Assembly: GCF_014196715.1 (NCBI RefSeq)
Contig: NZ_JACIEF010000001.1
Span: 1,346,872 to 1,410,871, forward strand
Direction of reading: 5' to 3'
DNA from: Pedobacter zeae
Lineage (GTDB): Bacteria > Bacteroidota > Bacteroidia > Sphingobacteriales > Sphingobacteriaceae
DNA length: 64,000 nucleotides
Positions within the stretch are counted from its first letter, which is position 1. Each line of letters starts with the position of its first letter. A program made the translations under genes and the position numbers. A model generated the notes under the pieces. It did not search any database, had not been told where the DNA came from, and saw only the letters and a list, made by a program, of their open reading frames with translations. Shown here in pieces: positions 27,356 through 37,251 of the stretch.

Positions 27356-29104
27356 CTACCAGTTTGGATTTTGAACCATATTGCTATTGGATGCCATTTC
27401 TTTAAATGGTATCGGGTAGTGGTACATTTTGGCCGCTTCGAACTTAGTGGGTGCTGCCGTTACAATAGAATAGGTCACCGTGTTGCCGTTTAGCGTACCT
27501 TTAATACCATGTAAAGTGCCGTTGAATACATTTTCGGCAATTTTCCAGCGGCGGATATCCCAGAAACGCTGTTCTTCGAAAGCCATTTCAACTCTGCGTT
27601 CGTGGCGGATACGTTCGCGCATCTGCTGTTGGTTAAGTCCTGTTGGTAAAGCAGGCATGTTTACCCTCGCCCTGATGGCATTGATGCTTTTATATACATC
27701 AGCATCTGGACCTACAGCCTCGTTTTGGGCCTCAGCAAAGTTGAGGAGGATTTCCGCATACCTGAAAATCGGAAAATTGTGGTTCTGTGCAGTATAGGAA
27801 CTCTCGCTGGTGGTACCCGTCATAAATTTACGCAGGTAGTAACCTGTCCTGGTTTCGTCTGACACGGCATTTCCATATCCTTTCGGCCTGTCTTTACCCC
27901 CATCGTAAGTTTGAACATTGCGGTTAAGCCAGAATAAGCCATCAAATGAAACTGTTCCGGCCAAACGTGGGTCGCGGTTATAGTACGGCGCTGTGAGCGT
28001 ATATCCTGAGCCCGATTCCTGAATGGCTTTACCGGCAAAAGTCTCAAACTCATCAACCAATTCCTGCGTTGGGTTAGTGAGGCCCAAACCCTGGCGGGTG
28101 TAGCCTACAGGTTCATTGTTCTGCTCTACATCTGTAGTAGTGGCCCTCAGGTAAGGAAGAATAATCTCAGCATTATACCTTGAAGAAAACACATTTAAAA
28201 ATTTATTTACCCCTGCTACATAATTGGTTAAGGATGCTGCCGGCGCCAGCGCACTCATATTGCTTGTTGTATAATGTGCTGTTGCCGTTGAAGTTGATAA
28301 ACCATAAACAAATTTACCTGTAGTTACACTATCCATTAAGGCTTTGGAGGCCAAAGCGGCCGCAGTCCATTTTGAAGCATCATTACTGGTATTATTTAGC
28401 GGACTGGCCGCATACAACAACAACCTCGATTTTAAGGCCATGGCGGCGCCCCGTGTAAACCGTCCGAAATAAATGGTCGTATAGCCACTGGTTGCATTTG
28501 GGCTCAACAAGTCAGGCATTGCAGCATCAAGTTCGGATAGAATATAGTTTACGCAGTCCTGATAGTTGTTGCGTGGCAGGTTTACCTGGTCATTCAATTC
28601 GAAAACCTTATTGCCGATTAAGGGTATACCGCCCCAGCGTTTAAGCAGTTCGAAATAAAACATGGCCCTCAAGGCACGTGCCTCTGCCTTAAAACGCTTT
28701 TTAAACCCTGCGGTCTTTATGGGCACCTGGTCGATGTTTGCGAGGAAAATATTCACCTTTCTGATGCCCGCATAATTGGCATCCCAGGTATTATCTGGCA
28801 AGGCCACCTGGTTAAAGGCACCGTTTGAATAAAACTGCACCTGTGCGGAGGTTGAAGACGGAATGGCATCATCTGTACCCGCATCAAGCATATTGGACGA
28901 TACCCGGTTGAAACCATTTGGCAGACTCGAATAGGTATTATTGAGGAAAGCCTCGGCATAAACACCAAGCGAATCGGTCGGATCAAATACAAGATCTTTA
29001 TTGGCATTTTCCAAAGGTCCATCCTCGATCATTTTTTTACATCCGCTGGCAAACAGAATGGCCAACAGAACATACATTAGGGTAATTTTATTAAAATTCT
29101 TCAT
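27356..29104 (-). CDS. SusD/RagB-family lipoprotein (PUL 1, pair 1)
   Basis: 582 residues. Lipobox C22 (LFASGCKKMIEDGP), SusD N-terminal motif RALRAMFYFELLKRWGGIPL, and C-terminal RYAEILLNFAEAQNEA and FEEQRFWDIRRWKIAE. It lies 11 bp downstream of its SusC. It shares the fold, but not close sequence, with the second-pair SusD, so the two pairs probably take different ligands. Confidence 0.93.
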   Translation of the reverse strand: MKNFNKITLMYVLLAILFASGCKKMIEDGPLENANKDLVFDPTDSLGVYAEAFLNNTYSSLPNGFNRVSSNMLDAGTDDAIPSSTSAQVQFYSNGAFNQVALPDNTWDANYAGIRKVNIFLANIDQVPIKTAGFKKRFKAEARALRAMFYFELLKRWGGIPLIGNKVFELNDQVNLPRNNYQDCVNYILSELDAAMPDLLSPNATSGYTTIYFGRFTRGAAMALKSRLLLYAASPLNNTSNDASKWTAAALASKALMDSVTTGKFVYGLSTSTATAHYTTSNMSALAPAASLTNYVAGVNKFLNVFSSRYNAEIILPYLRATTTDVEQNNEPVGYTRQGLGLTNPTQELVDEFETFAGKAIQESGSGYTLTAPYYNRDPRLAGTVSFDGLFWLNRNVQTYDGGKDRPKGYGNAVSDETRTGYYLRKFMTGTTSESSYTAQNHNFPIFRYAEILLNFAEAQNEAVGPDADVYKSINAIRARVNMPALPTGLNQQQMRERIRHERRVEMAFEEQRFWDIRRWKIAENVFNGTLHGIKGTLNGNTVTYSIVTAAPTKFEAAKMYHYPIPFKEMASNSNMVQNPNW

Positions 29105-29115
29105 CTTGGATACGC

Positions 29116-31950
29116 TTATAATTTAAGTGATAAACCACCATTGATAATCCGGTAGTTGGCAAAGCCTGATAAGCCGGTCTCGGGATCGAAATAATCGAGT
29201 TTGCTCCAGGTAAGGAGGTTATAACCATTCACAAAAAACCGCAGGTTGCTGATTTTAACTTTCGCCAGTAGCTTTACCGGCACAGTATAACCTATCTCTA
29301 CGTTTTTGAGGCGTATATAGTCGGCTCTCCTGTACCAAAAACTCGAAGTTTGGGTGTTGTACGTATTGTTGCCAAGTGTTAAACGTGGCAGTGTTGCATT
29401 TACCGGGTTTTGTGGTGTCCAGCGGTTTTCTGTAGTATAGTCAAGTACATAACCATAACCGTTGCTGAAAGCCAGCATTGAAGAAGGGTTATAATAGATT
29501 TCCCTTGGTAACCTGCCCTCAACCAATGCATTAAAATCAAAACCTTTATAGGCAAAACCGAAGTTTAATCCAAAAATAAAGAGCGGACGGGTATTAAGTG
29601 CTTTAGTGTCCAAAAAGTTGATTACCCCATCGTTGTTCAGGTCTTTGTACTTAATATCTCCAGGACTTGGGGTATAACCGGGTATGTTGGCTGTTTTACT
29701 GATATCTTCGCCTACCTGGTAGAATCCGATGGCTTCATAACCAAATGTGGTAGAAGGTTGGCCTGCGCGGTACATCCATTGGTAAGGATAATTACCTTCC
29801 TGTAAACTGATCACCTTATTTTTAGCGTAGGTAAAATTACCTTTAACGAAGTATGAAAAGTCTTTACCGTGATCGGCGAACTGAGCGGTTGCCTCTATCC
29901 CATTGTAACGGCTGCTTCCGCCGTTTACAGTTGGATAACTCTGCCCGATAATGCCCGAAGCATAGCCGTTTGCAGGTGTAATCAACTCATCCGTATATTT
30001 ATTATTATAATAGTTAACTTCTACATTTAAGCGTTTCTTTAAGAACTGTGCTTCAATTCCGGCATCAAGTTTTAAAGCTTTTTCCCAGGTGATGTTGGGG
30101 TTTTTAAGGGCATTTTCCAAACTTCCTGAAACCGCAGTAGCCGTAGCGCCGAAGTTATAACCGGTTGATCCGATGGTATAATTTTGTAGATAAGTATAGT
30201 AATTCCCCGGATCGGCCCAGGCGGTCTGACCAATGCTTCCGCGTATTTTCAGGAAATTAACTACTTTACTGTTAAACCAATCTTCTTTAGACAGCACCCA
30301 TCCTAAACCAGCCGAAGGTAAAAAGCCCCATCTTTTGCCCGGCACATAACGGTTGAATCCGCTATAAACCATCGAAACTTCAGCAAGGTATTTCTGATCA
30401 AAATCGTAATTGGCGCTAACACCAGCATTCTGATAAATCTGGTTAAGTTGGGTATAAGAATCGATCAGGTTGGTGAGGTTAAAGGTACCCAGCACATTCA
30501 AAGTGCTTTTTCCAAAGCTTCTGTCGTAACCCAACAATCCATTAACAAAGGTCTGTTTATTCTGCGTGCCCAAGGTTGGCGTACCGCTGTTAGCGATAAT
30601 GGTACCATCGCTACCCACCTTAGTATAACTGGTACCTGTGCCAGTGGTGTTGGGATAATAAATGGCAAAAGTTTTACTACGCGAAATGGTTTGCAGGTAA
30701 TAATTATTTATCGATAGCAACCCTTTTGCCCATAATCCTTTGGTTAGGTCATCCAGCTTAAATTTTAAACTTACATCGGCGTTTAAAGAGCGTTCATTAA
30801 AGCTATTATATCCTGAACTGATGGTACTGGCTAAAATGTTATTGCTGTACTGACTGCTTCCACCATAACTTCCATCAGCATTTCTTGCAGGATAGCCAAG
30901 CGGCGAAGTCTGAAAAATGCTGTTCATAATGTTCGAAGCAAGACTGCCAGGCTCATTACTGTTTTCTATTGAAGCAAAAATGTTCAGCCCCAGCTGGATG
31001 TTATCATTAAAATCGATCTGTGCATTGGTCCTTAAGTTATAACGTTTATAATAATTGGTCGTTTCGTAGGCATTATCCGGACCTGAAATAAAGTTTCCAT
31101 CCTGGTTAAAATGCTCTACCGAGGTATAATAACGGTAGTTTTTCCCATTTCCAGCTGCGTTGATGGCATAACGCTGCTGTGCGGTATTCTTTTTATAAAT
31201 GCTATTGTACCAATCGTTATTGGGCTGTAAAAATGGATTATTGGTGCCGTTTTTATAAGCAGCAATTACATCAGCAGAATAGGTTGGCACAGCGCCAGGA
31301 AAAGTATTCTGTTGCGCTTCATTATACAGCTCGGCATAATTCCCCCCGGTAATAAAGTTCGGCCTTTTAAACTGATTCAGCACGCCATTCTGTACCGAAA
31401 AGTTCAGTTCGAAAGGTTTATCAAGTGATTTGTCTTTTGTGGTGATGTAAACGATTCCGTTAGACGATCTTAAACCATACATATTGGTTGAAACCGCATC
31501 TTTTAATACCGTGATGCTTTTGATATCATCTAAATTGAAACTCGTGAACGAACGCACAACTCCATCTACCACAATTAGTGGCGACTGACCGCGAAGCGTA
31601 AAAGAAGAAACATCGAAGAGCGGACCGGTTCGTCCGGAACTCCTGTTACTGTATAAACCAGGAATTCTTCCTGAAATAGCATTGGTAACGTCGGATACCG
31701 GAGTAGTATTTACATCCTCACTGTAAATGGTGGTTGTACCGGCAACATTGCGGAGTTTCGAAATCGTTTTAAACCATTGGTCTATATGTCTGTCCTGAAC
31801 AGGCAGTTTTGCCATCACAGAATCCTTCATCAACGAGTCATTTTTTCTTTGGGCATACAACATATTATTGCCTAGTGCAAAAAGGAAACAACATATCCAA
31901 AGTGTTCTAAAACCCTTCCCCCGATTTTGAAAAGTAATTGTTTTAATCAT
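29116..31950 (-). CDS. SusC/RagA-type outer-membrane importer lacking the N-terminal CNA-like domain (PUL 1, pair 1)
   Basis: 944 residues, about 100 shorter than its neighbours. After a signal peptide (LWICCFLFALGNNMLYAQ) there is no CarboxypepD_reg domain; a short charged linker (RKNDSLMKDSVMAKLPVQDR) leads straight into the plug (NAISGRIPGLYSNRSSGRTG, LIVVDGVVRS, ITVLKDAVSTNMYGLRSSNG). The barrel ends RIINGGLSLKL. Other SusC in this window have that domain. It is the second gene of PUL 1, after the CHRD lipoprotein (23 bp gap). Confidence 0.9.
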   Translation of the reverse strand: MIKTITFQNRGKGFRTLWICCFLFALGNNMLYAQRKNDSLMKDSVMAKLPVQDRHIDQWFKTISKLRNVAGTTTIYSEDVNTTPVSDVTNAISGRIPGLYSNRSSGRTGPLFDVSSFTLRGQSPLIVVDGVVRSFTSFNLDDIKSITVLKDAVSTNMYGLRSSNGIVYITTKDKSLDKPFELNFSVQNGVLNQFKRPNFITGGNYAELYNEAQQNTFPGAVPTYSADVIAAYKNGTNNPFLQPNNDWYNSIYKKNTAQQRYAINAAGNGKNYRYYTSVEHFNQDGNFISGPDNAYETTNYYKRYNLRTNAQIDFNDNIQLGLNIFASIENSNEPGSLASNIMNSIFQTSPLGYPARNADGSYGGSSQYSNNILASTISSGYNSFNERSLNADVSLKFKLDDLTKGLWAKGLLSINNYYLQTISRSKTFAIYYPNTTGTGTSYTKVGSDGTIIANSGTPTLGTQNKQTFVNGLLGYDRSFGKSTLNVLGTFNLTNLIDSYTQLNQIYQNAGVSANYDFDQKYLAEVSMVYSGFNRYVPGKRWGFLPSAGLGWVLSKEDWFNSKVVNFLKIRGSIGQTAWADPGNYYTYLQNYTIGSTGYNFGATATAVSGSLENALKNPNITWEKALKLDAGIEAQFLKKRLNVEVNYYNNKYTDELITPANGYASGIIGQSYPTVNGGSSRYNGIEATAQFADHGKDFSYFVKGNFTYAKNKVISLQEGNYPYQWMYRAGQPSTTFGYEAIGFYQVGEDISKTANIPGYTPSPGDIKYKDLNNDGVINFLDTKALNTRPLFIFGLNFGFAYKGFDFNALVEGRLPREIYYNPSSMLAFSNGYGYVLDYTTENRWTPQNPVNATLPRLTLGNNTYNTQTSSFWYRRADYIRLKNVEIGYTVPVKLLAKVKISNLRFFVNGYNLLTWSKLDYFDPETGLSGFANYRIINGGLSLKL

Positions 31951-31973
31951 TTTGTTTGGTTTAGGTTTTTATT

Positions 31974-32441
31974 TTAGTTAAGCTGTCCACGCACCAATCC
32001 ATTTGGTTGCTGAACAGAAGAAATCTGCAGGTATATTTTTTCGCTCTGCAATTTGGTGGCTGTGGCGGCATCAACCGGAACTGATCCTTTAGTCTCGCGT
32101 TCAGCATTAAATGCAGGTGTTTTCAGGTCAATGAAAACTGCGCCCGAGGTGGTTTCGGCACCCAGATAGATCTTAGCATTTCCAGGAGTATCATTATTTT
32201 CGAGTGCTTTATCGAAATAGATATCGTAATGTACTTCCATGTTATCCATCAGGTACACCATTGCTACGGCATGGTCTGTTCTGCCACTAATAGCAGGTAA
32301 AACCTTCGATGCCGATAGGTCTACTTTCCATTGTTTCTTTACAAAAACATCAGAAGTGTAGGTGTCTTTTTTGCAACCGCTAAAAAACAGCATCGCAAGC
32401 GCAGGCATTAGGCAATACCTTTTTAATGTAATTAGGTTCAT
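31974..32441 (-). CDS. CHRD-like domain lipoprotein, first gene of PUL 1
   Basis: 155 residues. Lipobox C23 (LAMLFFSGCKKDT). The remainder is beta-rich and resembles a CHRD (chordin-type) domain: KVLPAISGRTDHAVAMVYLM, VHYDIYFDK, a glycosylation-cluster-like AKIYLGAETTSGAVFIDL, and the closing IYLQISSVQQPNGLVRGQLN. CHRD domains occur in secreted proteins of many bacteria without a settled function. Being the first gene of a SusCD operon suggests a surface-exposed accessory protein for ligand capture; that role is inference. Confidence 0.65.
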   Translation of the reverse strand: MNLITLKRYCLMPALAMLFFSGCKKDTYTSDVFVKKQWKVDLSASKVLPAISGRTDHAVAMVYLMDNMEVHYDIYFDKALENNDTPGNAKIYLGAETTSGAVFIDLKTPAFNAERETKGSVPVDAATATKLQSEKIYLQISSVQQPNGLVRGQLN

Positions 32442-32845
32442 AAAATTTAGGTGTTGATAGTTAACAATCTTTATTAACTCGTTATTCGTTTCAGTTGGCC
32501 ATTCTGCAGGAGCAGGTTATGCCGGCACATCAACGTTAAATGCCTAAATTTAAAAGGCACTGCTTTTGGTGAAAGTAATTTTTGTTTCATAATTGGTTTG
32601 GTTAATAGTTACTGTTGGCTTCCGGATAGGTACTATCAGATCTGCCTTGAGTTTGGTTGTTGTTTAAATTTGGTTAAGTCAATACAGAAATGGTTAATTC
32701 CTGTTGGTGATTGCTCCTTTTATCACCCTGTATTTGCTTTATCAAAACTAGCTGGGTGTAAAATGAAAAAGGTCGAAAATTGTAATTGAAAGGGTAGAAA
32801 AACGGCAATTCCTCCATATTTTGATCAATTCGCCCTATATTTAAA
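32442..32845. promoter_or_regulatory. Divergent control region, PUL 1 / hybrid two-component regulator
   Basis: 404 bp (to the regulator's true start, 440 bp). Possible -7 boxes: TAGTTTTG on the minus strand at 32750-32743 for PUL 1, and TAAATTTG on the plus strand at 32665-32672 for the regulator; neither has a clear -33 partner. Hybrid two-component regulators normally bind the promoter of the locus next to them, so the binding site is probably here, but I could not pick out a convincing direct repeat. Confidence 0.4.
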
Positions 32846-32881
32846 GTGAAATACAACGGTTCCATTAAAAAAATATACCCA

Positions 32882-35800
32882 ATGATGAAGCTGCGTTTAA
32901 ACGCGATAGGATTCTGTATGATGTTTTTGATATGCACATCTTTACATGCACAAATACCGATCGTATTTAATCACCTGACCATGGAAAACGGCCTTTCGCA
33001 AAATTCGGTAATGGCCATCGCGCAGGATAAAAACCAGTTTGTTTGGATGGGTACCCGGCACGGGCTCAACCGCTATGATGGTTACCGTTTTAAAATTTAC
33101 AATAGCAGCTCCGATAGCCCGAGCAGCATTTCGGATAATGTAATTACCAGCCTGTTGAGCGACAGTAAAGGGCGTTTATGGATAGGGACGGAAAATGGCT
33201 TGAATATTTATAACGAAAAAACCGACCGTTTTCTCCGCATCAATAAAAAAAGTTCAGCAAAGTCTTTTAGTTGCGATTCAGTAGAATGCCTGTACGAAGA
33301 TCAGCAGAAAAACATCTGGATTGGCACTTATAACGGCTTAAACCTGGTTTTAAATGCCGAAAAACAGCTATTCAAGAAGTTTCTTTTCGACAGGACTGAA
33401 CATAGAACAGGTGTAAACATTATTTTTTCGATTTTTAAAGATGATCAGCAAAACCTCTGGGTGGGTACATTTAATGGGCTGGTGCGTATTTACCAGGAAA
33501 AGGGCAAATATCGTTTCGAAATTTTCAGGCACAAGGCTAACGATCCGAAAAGCATCAGCTCCAACGCGGTAAAGAGCATCGTGATCGATAACCAAAAGCG
33601 GCTTTGGCTGGGTACTTATAATGGCTTAAACCTGTTCGACTACAAACATAAAACCTTTACCCGCTACCAAACCAGTGTTACAGATCCGAACTCGATTGTA
33701 AATAACGACATCCGCAAACTCATGTGCGACAGGGCCGGCAACATCTGGATCGGTACCCAGGAAGGATTGAGTATCCTCGATCCCAATAAACTGAAATTCA
33801 GCAATTACCGTTACGATCCTGAGCAGAACAGCGGACTAAGTCAAAATTCCATTCACAGTATTTTCCAGGATCTTAACGGTTCAATGTATGTAGGTACTTT
33901 TTATAAAGGTGTAAATGTAGTTTATCCATCTGCCACACCATTTACTGTATATAGGAATTCGAAAAAACAACAAGGCCTAAGCAGTAATATTGTAAGCGCG
34001 ATGGCTGAAGATAAGCTCCATAACCTTTGGATCGGTACCGAAGGCGGTGGCTTAAATTATATCAACCGCAGTACCCATACTTTTACCTATTACAAATCAG
34101 AACCGAGCAACCCTAACGGACTCAATTCTAACCTGATTAAAACGCTATGCCTCGATAAAAACGATCAGCTGCTGGTAGGCACGCACCGTGGTGGCCTGTA
34201 TGTTTTTAACCCGGCAGCCCATACCTTCAGAAAAATTACCAACGTAAAAGATGTTAAAAATACCCCAGGTGGCGCGGAAGTGATTGCGATAACAGAAGAT
34301 AGCAATGGAACGGTGTGGGTAGGCTCCAGGGATGGCTTATCTACCTTATCTAAAACAAATGGTGTGTATGCCAGCTCCACTGTGAAGAGCGTTTTAGAGA
34401 AAAACTTACGGAATAAATACATCCAGGTGATTTTTGAAGATCAAGCCAAAAACCTCTGGATCGGCACCAGGGCGGGATTATATGAATACAACCCAGCCGC
34501 AAAAAGAATTACAGCTTATTATCAGGATAAAACCAATACCAAAGGCTTAAAGTCAGAATATATCAATTGCATTATGCAATTGAAAAATGGAAATATCTGT
34601 ATCGGAACAGCTTTGGGTGGTTTGAGCATCTTCGACAAGCAAAGCAAAAGATTCAAAAATTATAATGAAGAAGATGGTTTGCCAAACAGCAATGTATTTG
34701 GAATAATCGAAGATGAGGAAAAGAACTTATGGATCAGCACGGATAAGGGTTTATCCAAACTGGTTACGAGCACAGGAAAATTTATTAACTACACCAAAAG
34801 CGATGGACTCGCAGGCAACAATTTTAACATAGGTTCTTTTTTAAAAGATAGCCATGGCGAGTTGTTTTTTGGAGGATACGACGGATTGACTGCATTTTAC
34901 CCGAAACAGATCGACATCAATAAAAATGTTAGCCCGATCACCTTCACCGGACTTAAACTATTTAATCAGCCTGTTGAGGTAAATGGTGGTAACGCAATAT
35001 TAAAGGAAGACATTAAAGATATCCATCAAATTACGTTTAAGCATGATGAAAACGATTTTACCATCGATTTTGCCCTTTTAAATTATATTAAGCCTGAGAA
35101 AAACAGCTACAGTTATATTCTTAAAGGCCATAGTAAAGATTGGGTAAAAACCGATATACCAAGTGCAAGTTATGCCGACCTGCCTTCGGGCGATTACACA
35201 TTTATTGTTAAGGGCAATAACAATGACGGGAATCCAAGCGATAAAGCTGCATCACTTAAAATCACTATACTTCCGCCCTTTTGGGCAACCTGGTGGGCCT
35301 ATTTCATTTACCTGGCCTTCTTTTCGGGGTTATTGTTCCTGATTGTACGCTATCTGTTTGTACGTGCATTGTTAAAACGTACAGAAGATATGCAGAAAAT
35401 GAAACTGAATTTCTTTACATATGTGGCCCACGAGATCAGAACCCCACTTACTCTTATCCTTGGTCCATTAGAAAATCTTTCCAGTCAATACCAAACCGAT
35501 ACCGAACTCAACCGGCAGATTATCCCCATTAAAAACAATGCGAACAGGTTAATGCGTTTGATTACGGAACTGATGGACTTTAGAAAAGCTGAAACCGGCC
35601 ACCTTAACCTGCATGTTACCGAAGATAATATCATCGCATTTATCAATGAGATTTTCATTTCCTTCGCTCACCTGGCACAGGCTAATGACATTCAGTATGA
35701 ATTTATACACGAGCAAGAAAACATTAACCTGTTTTTTGATAAACGGCAGCTTGAAAAAGTAATGTTCAACCTTTTATCCAATGCCTTTAAATTTTGTGGT

Positions 35801-36961
35801 AAAGGCGGCGAAATTTCGGTTTCTGTGCTCGAATCAAGTGATGAGGTAACCATCAGTATTTCTGACAATGGCACGGGTATTCCCGCCGAAAGCCTCAAAG
35901 GTTTGTTTAGGGATTATTTCCAGGTGGATGAGCAGCAGAGCCAAATCGGGACAGGCATTGGGCTTGCCTTATCGAAAGCAATTGTGGAGGAACACCAGGG
36001 AAGTATTGCGGTGGAAAGTACCCCTGCCGAAAATGGTTCAAGGGGTTTCACCAAATTCACTGTGAAGTTGAAAAAAGGTAAATCGCATTTTAAAACGGCA
36101 GTTTTCGATGGGATAAAAGATTATCCTGCCCAGCCCGGTCTTTATACGCAATATGCTGAGGAAGAAAATACCGCCATTAACCCTGAAAAAGAAATTGACC
36201 CTGCAGCTAAAACCGTTTTGGTAGTGGAAGATAATCCGGAGATCAGGTCGCTGATAAGCTCGGTGTTGGGTGGCCATTACCAGATCGTCCAAATGGAAAA
36301 TGGCTTATTGGGCTGGGAAACCGCTATAGAAACCTTGCCTGATCTGATTATCTGCGATATTATGATGCCGGTTATGGATGGCATTGAACTCTGTAAAAGA
36401 CTTAAAGAGGATGAACGTACCAGCCACATTCCGGTAATTATTCTTACTGCCCGATCTTCGCACATCCATCAGGTAAGCGGGTTAGAAACGGGGGCTGATG
36501 CCTATATCACCAAGCCATTTAGTCCACAATTACTTTTACTGAACGCGCGCAATCTACTGATGTCAAGAGAGATAATGCGGCAAAAGTTTTTAAAACACAT
36601 TCATCTGCAACCAAAAGAACTCACCATTAATGCTGTTGATGAGGCTTTTATGCAAAAGCTATTGGGCTACATTGATCAGCACCTTGCCGATGAAGATTTT
36701 GGGGTATCCGAACTTGCATCAATGATTGGCATGAGCAAACCGGTGCTTTATAAAAAAATCAGGCAGCTCACCAACCTTTCGGTGAATGACTTTGTAAAAT
36801 CAATCCGCTTAAAAAAAGCCATGGAGCTTTTTAAACAAAACAGGTTTACCATTTACGAAGTGGCCTACCAGGTAGGTTTTAACGATCCAAAGTATTTCAG
36901 CAGGGAGTTTAAGAAACAGTTTGGGAAAGGGCCAAAAGCGTTTATGAACGCAGAGGAATAG
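32882..36961 (+). CDS. Hybrid two-component system sensor-regulator (HTCS) of the PUL
   Basis: 1359 residues from the ATG at 32882, followed by a clean signal peptide (MMKLRLNAIGFCMMFLICTS, LHAQ); the upstream in-frame GTG at 32846 would put twelve residues before it. Domains: ~13 reg_prop beta-propeller repeats (LWIGT-type) about 25-680, a Y_Y_Y domain about 690-790, one TM about 800-826, HisKA with H850 (VAHEIRTPLTLI), HATPase (NLLSNAFKF, DNGTGI), receiver with D1159 (ICDIMMPVMDG) and an AraC-type double helix-turn-helix at the C-terminus. It senses an oligosaccharide in the periplasm and activates PUL genes. It sits divergent to PUL 1 and convergent with PUL 2, so it could serve one or both. 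Confidence 0.95.
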   Translation: MMKLRLNAIGFCMMFLICTSLHAQIPIVFNHLTMENGLSQNSVMAIAQDKNQFVWMGTRHGLNRYDGYRFKIYNSSSDSPSSISDNVITSLLSDSKGRLWIGTENGLNIYNEKTDRFLRINKKSSAKSFSCDSVECLYEDQQKNIWIGTYNGLNLVLNAEKQLFKKFLFDRTEHRTGVNIIFSIFKDDQQNLWVGTFNGLVRIYQEKGKYRFEIFRHKANDPKSISSNAVKSIVIDNQKRLWLGTYNGLNLFDYKHKTFTRYQTSVTDPNSIVNNDIRKLMCDRAGNIWIGTQEGLSILDPNKLKFSNYRYDPEQNSGLSQNSIHSIFQDLNGSMYVGTFYKGVNVVYPSATPFTVYRNSKKQQGLSSNIVSAMAEDKLHNLWIGTEGGGLNYINRSTHTFTYYKSEPSNPNGLNSNLIKTLCLDKNDQLLVGTHRGGLYVFNPAAHTFRKITNVKDVKNTPGGAEVIAITEDSNGTVWVGSRDGLSTLSKTNGVYASSTVKSVLEKNLRNKYIQVIFEDQAKNLWIGTRAGLYEYNPAAKRITAYYQDKTNTKGLKSEYINCIMQLKNGNICIGTALGGLSIFDKQSKRFKNYNEEDGLPNSNVFGIIEDEEKNLWISTDKGLSKLVTSTGKFINYTKSDGLAGNNFNIGSFLKDSHGELFFGGYDGLTAFYPKQIDINKNVSPITFTGLKLFNQPVEVNGGNAILKEDIKDIHQITFKHDENDFTIDFALLNYIKPEKNSYSYILKGHSKDWVKTDIPSASYADLPSGDYTFIVKGNNNDGNPSDKAASLKITILPPFWATWWAYFIYLAFFSGLLFLIVRYLFVRALLKRTEDMQKMKLNFFTYVAHEIRTPLTLILGPLENLSSQYQTDTELNRQIIPIKNNANRLMRLITELMDFRKAETGHLNLHVTEDNIIAFINEIFISFAHLAQANDIQYEFIHEQENINLFFDKRQLEKVMFNLLSNAFKFCGKGGEISVSVLESSDEVTISISDNGTGIPAESLKGLFRDYFQVDEQQSQIGTGIGLALSKAIVEEHQGSIAVESTPAENGSRGFTKFTVKLKKGKSHFKTAVFDGIKDYPAQPGLYTQYAEEENTAINPEKEIDPAAKTVLVVEDNPEIRSLISSVLGGHYQIVQMENGLLGWETAIETLPDLIICDIMMPVMDGIELCKRLKEDERTSHIPVIILTARSSHIHQVSGLETGADAYITKPFSPQLLLLNARNLLMSREIMRQKFLKHIHLQPKELTINAVDEAFMQKLLGYIDQHLADEDFGVSELASMIGMSKPVLYKKIRQLTNLSVNDFVKSIRLKKAMELFKQNRFTIYEVAYQVGFNDPKYFSREFKKQFGKGPKAFMNAEE

Positions 36962-36975
36962 TTTGCAGTCTTTAG

Positions 36976-37004
36976 TTGGGCGTTTGGAGCAGTCCTACGC
37001 CCAA
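36976..37004. terminator. Inverted repeat between convergent genes, possible terminator
   Basis: TTGGGCGT (36976-36983) and ACGCCCAA (36997-37004) form an 8-bp stem with a 13-base loop, 15 bp after the HTCS stop codon. There is no clear T-run, so it is only a candidate terminator or an RNA end-protecting hairpin. Confidence 0.4.
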
Positions 37005-37251
37005 AGTTACCAGTGCACAGCAGGTGGTTCTTGTCTTCACAAATTTCGGAAGGCATTGGTTTCTAATTTCGTCACAAATGGGCCATTGCCCAATAGAACT
37101 TTAAGGAAATAAATCTTCTAAAGAAATCACCATTGCGAGAAGGCCTTTTCAGCCAACAACATTCGCCGATTTCCGGTGAAGTAATTGTTAAAGCAGGAAT
37201 CGTCAGCATGAAAGATCTCTTGTCCTTTCCTCCCCGCAATGATGAATTTTA

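Noticed and set aside
32846-32881. GTG start of the HTCS gene
   Set aside because: Twelve extra residues ahead of the signal peptide; the ATG at 32882 is a better start.
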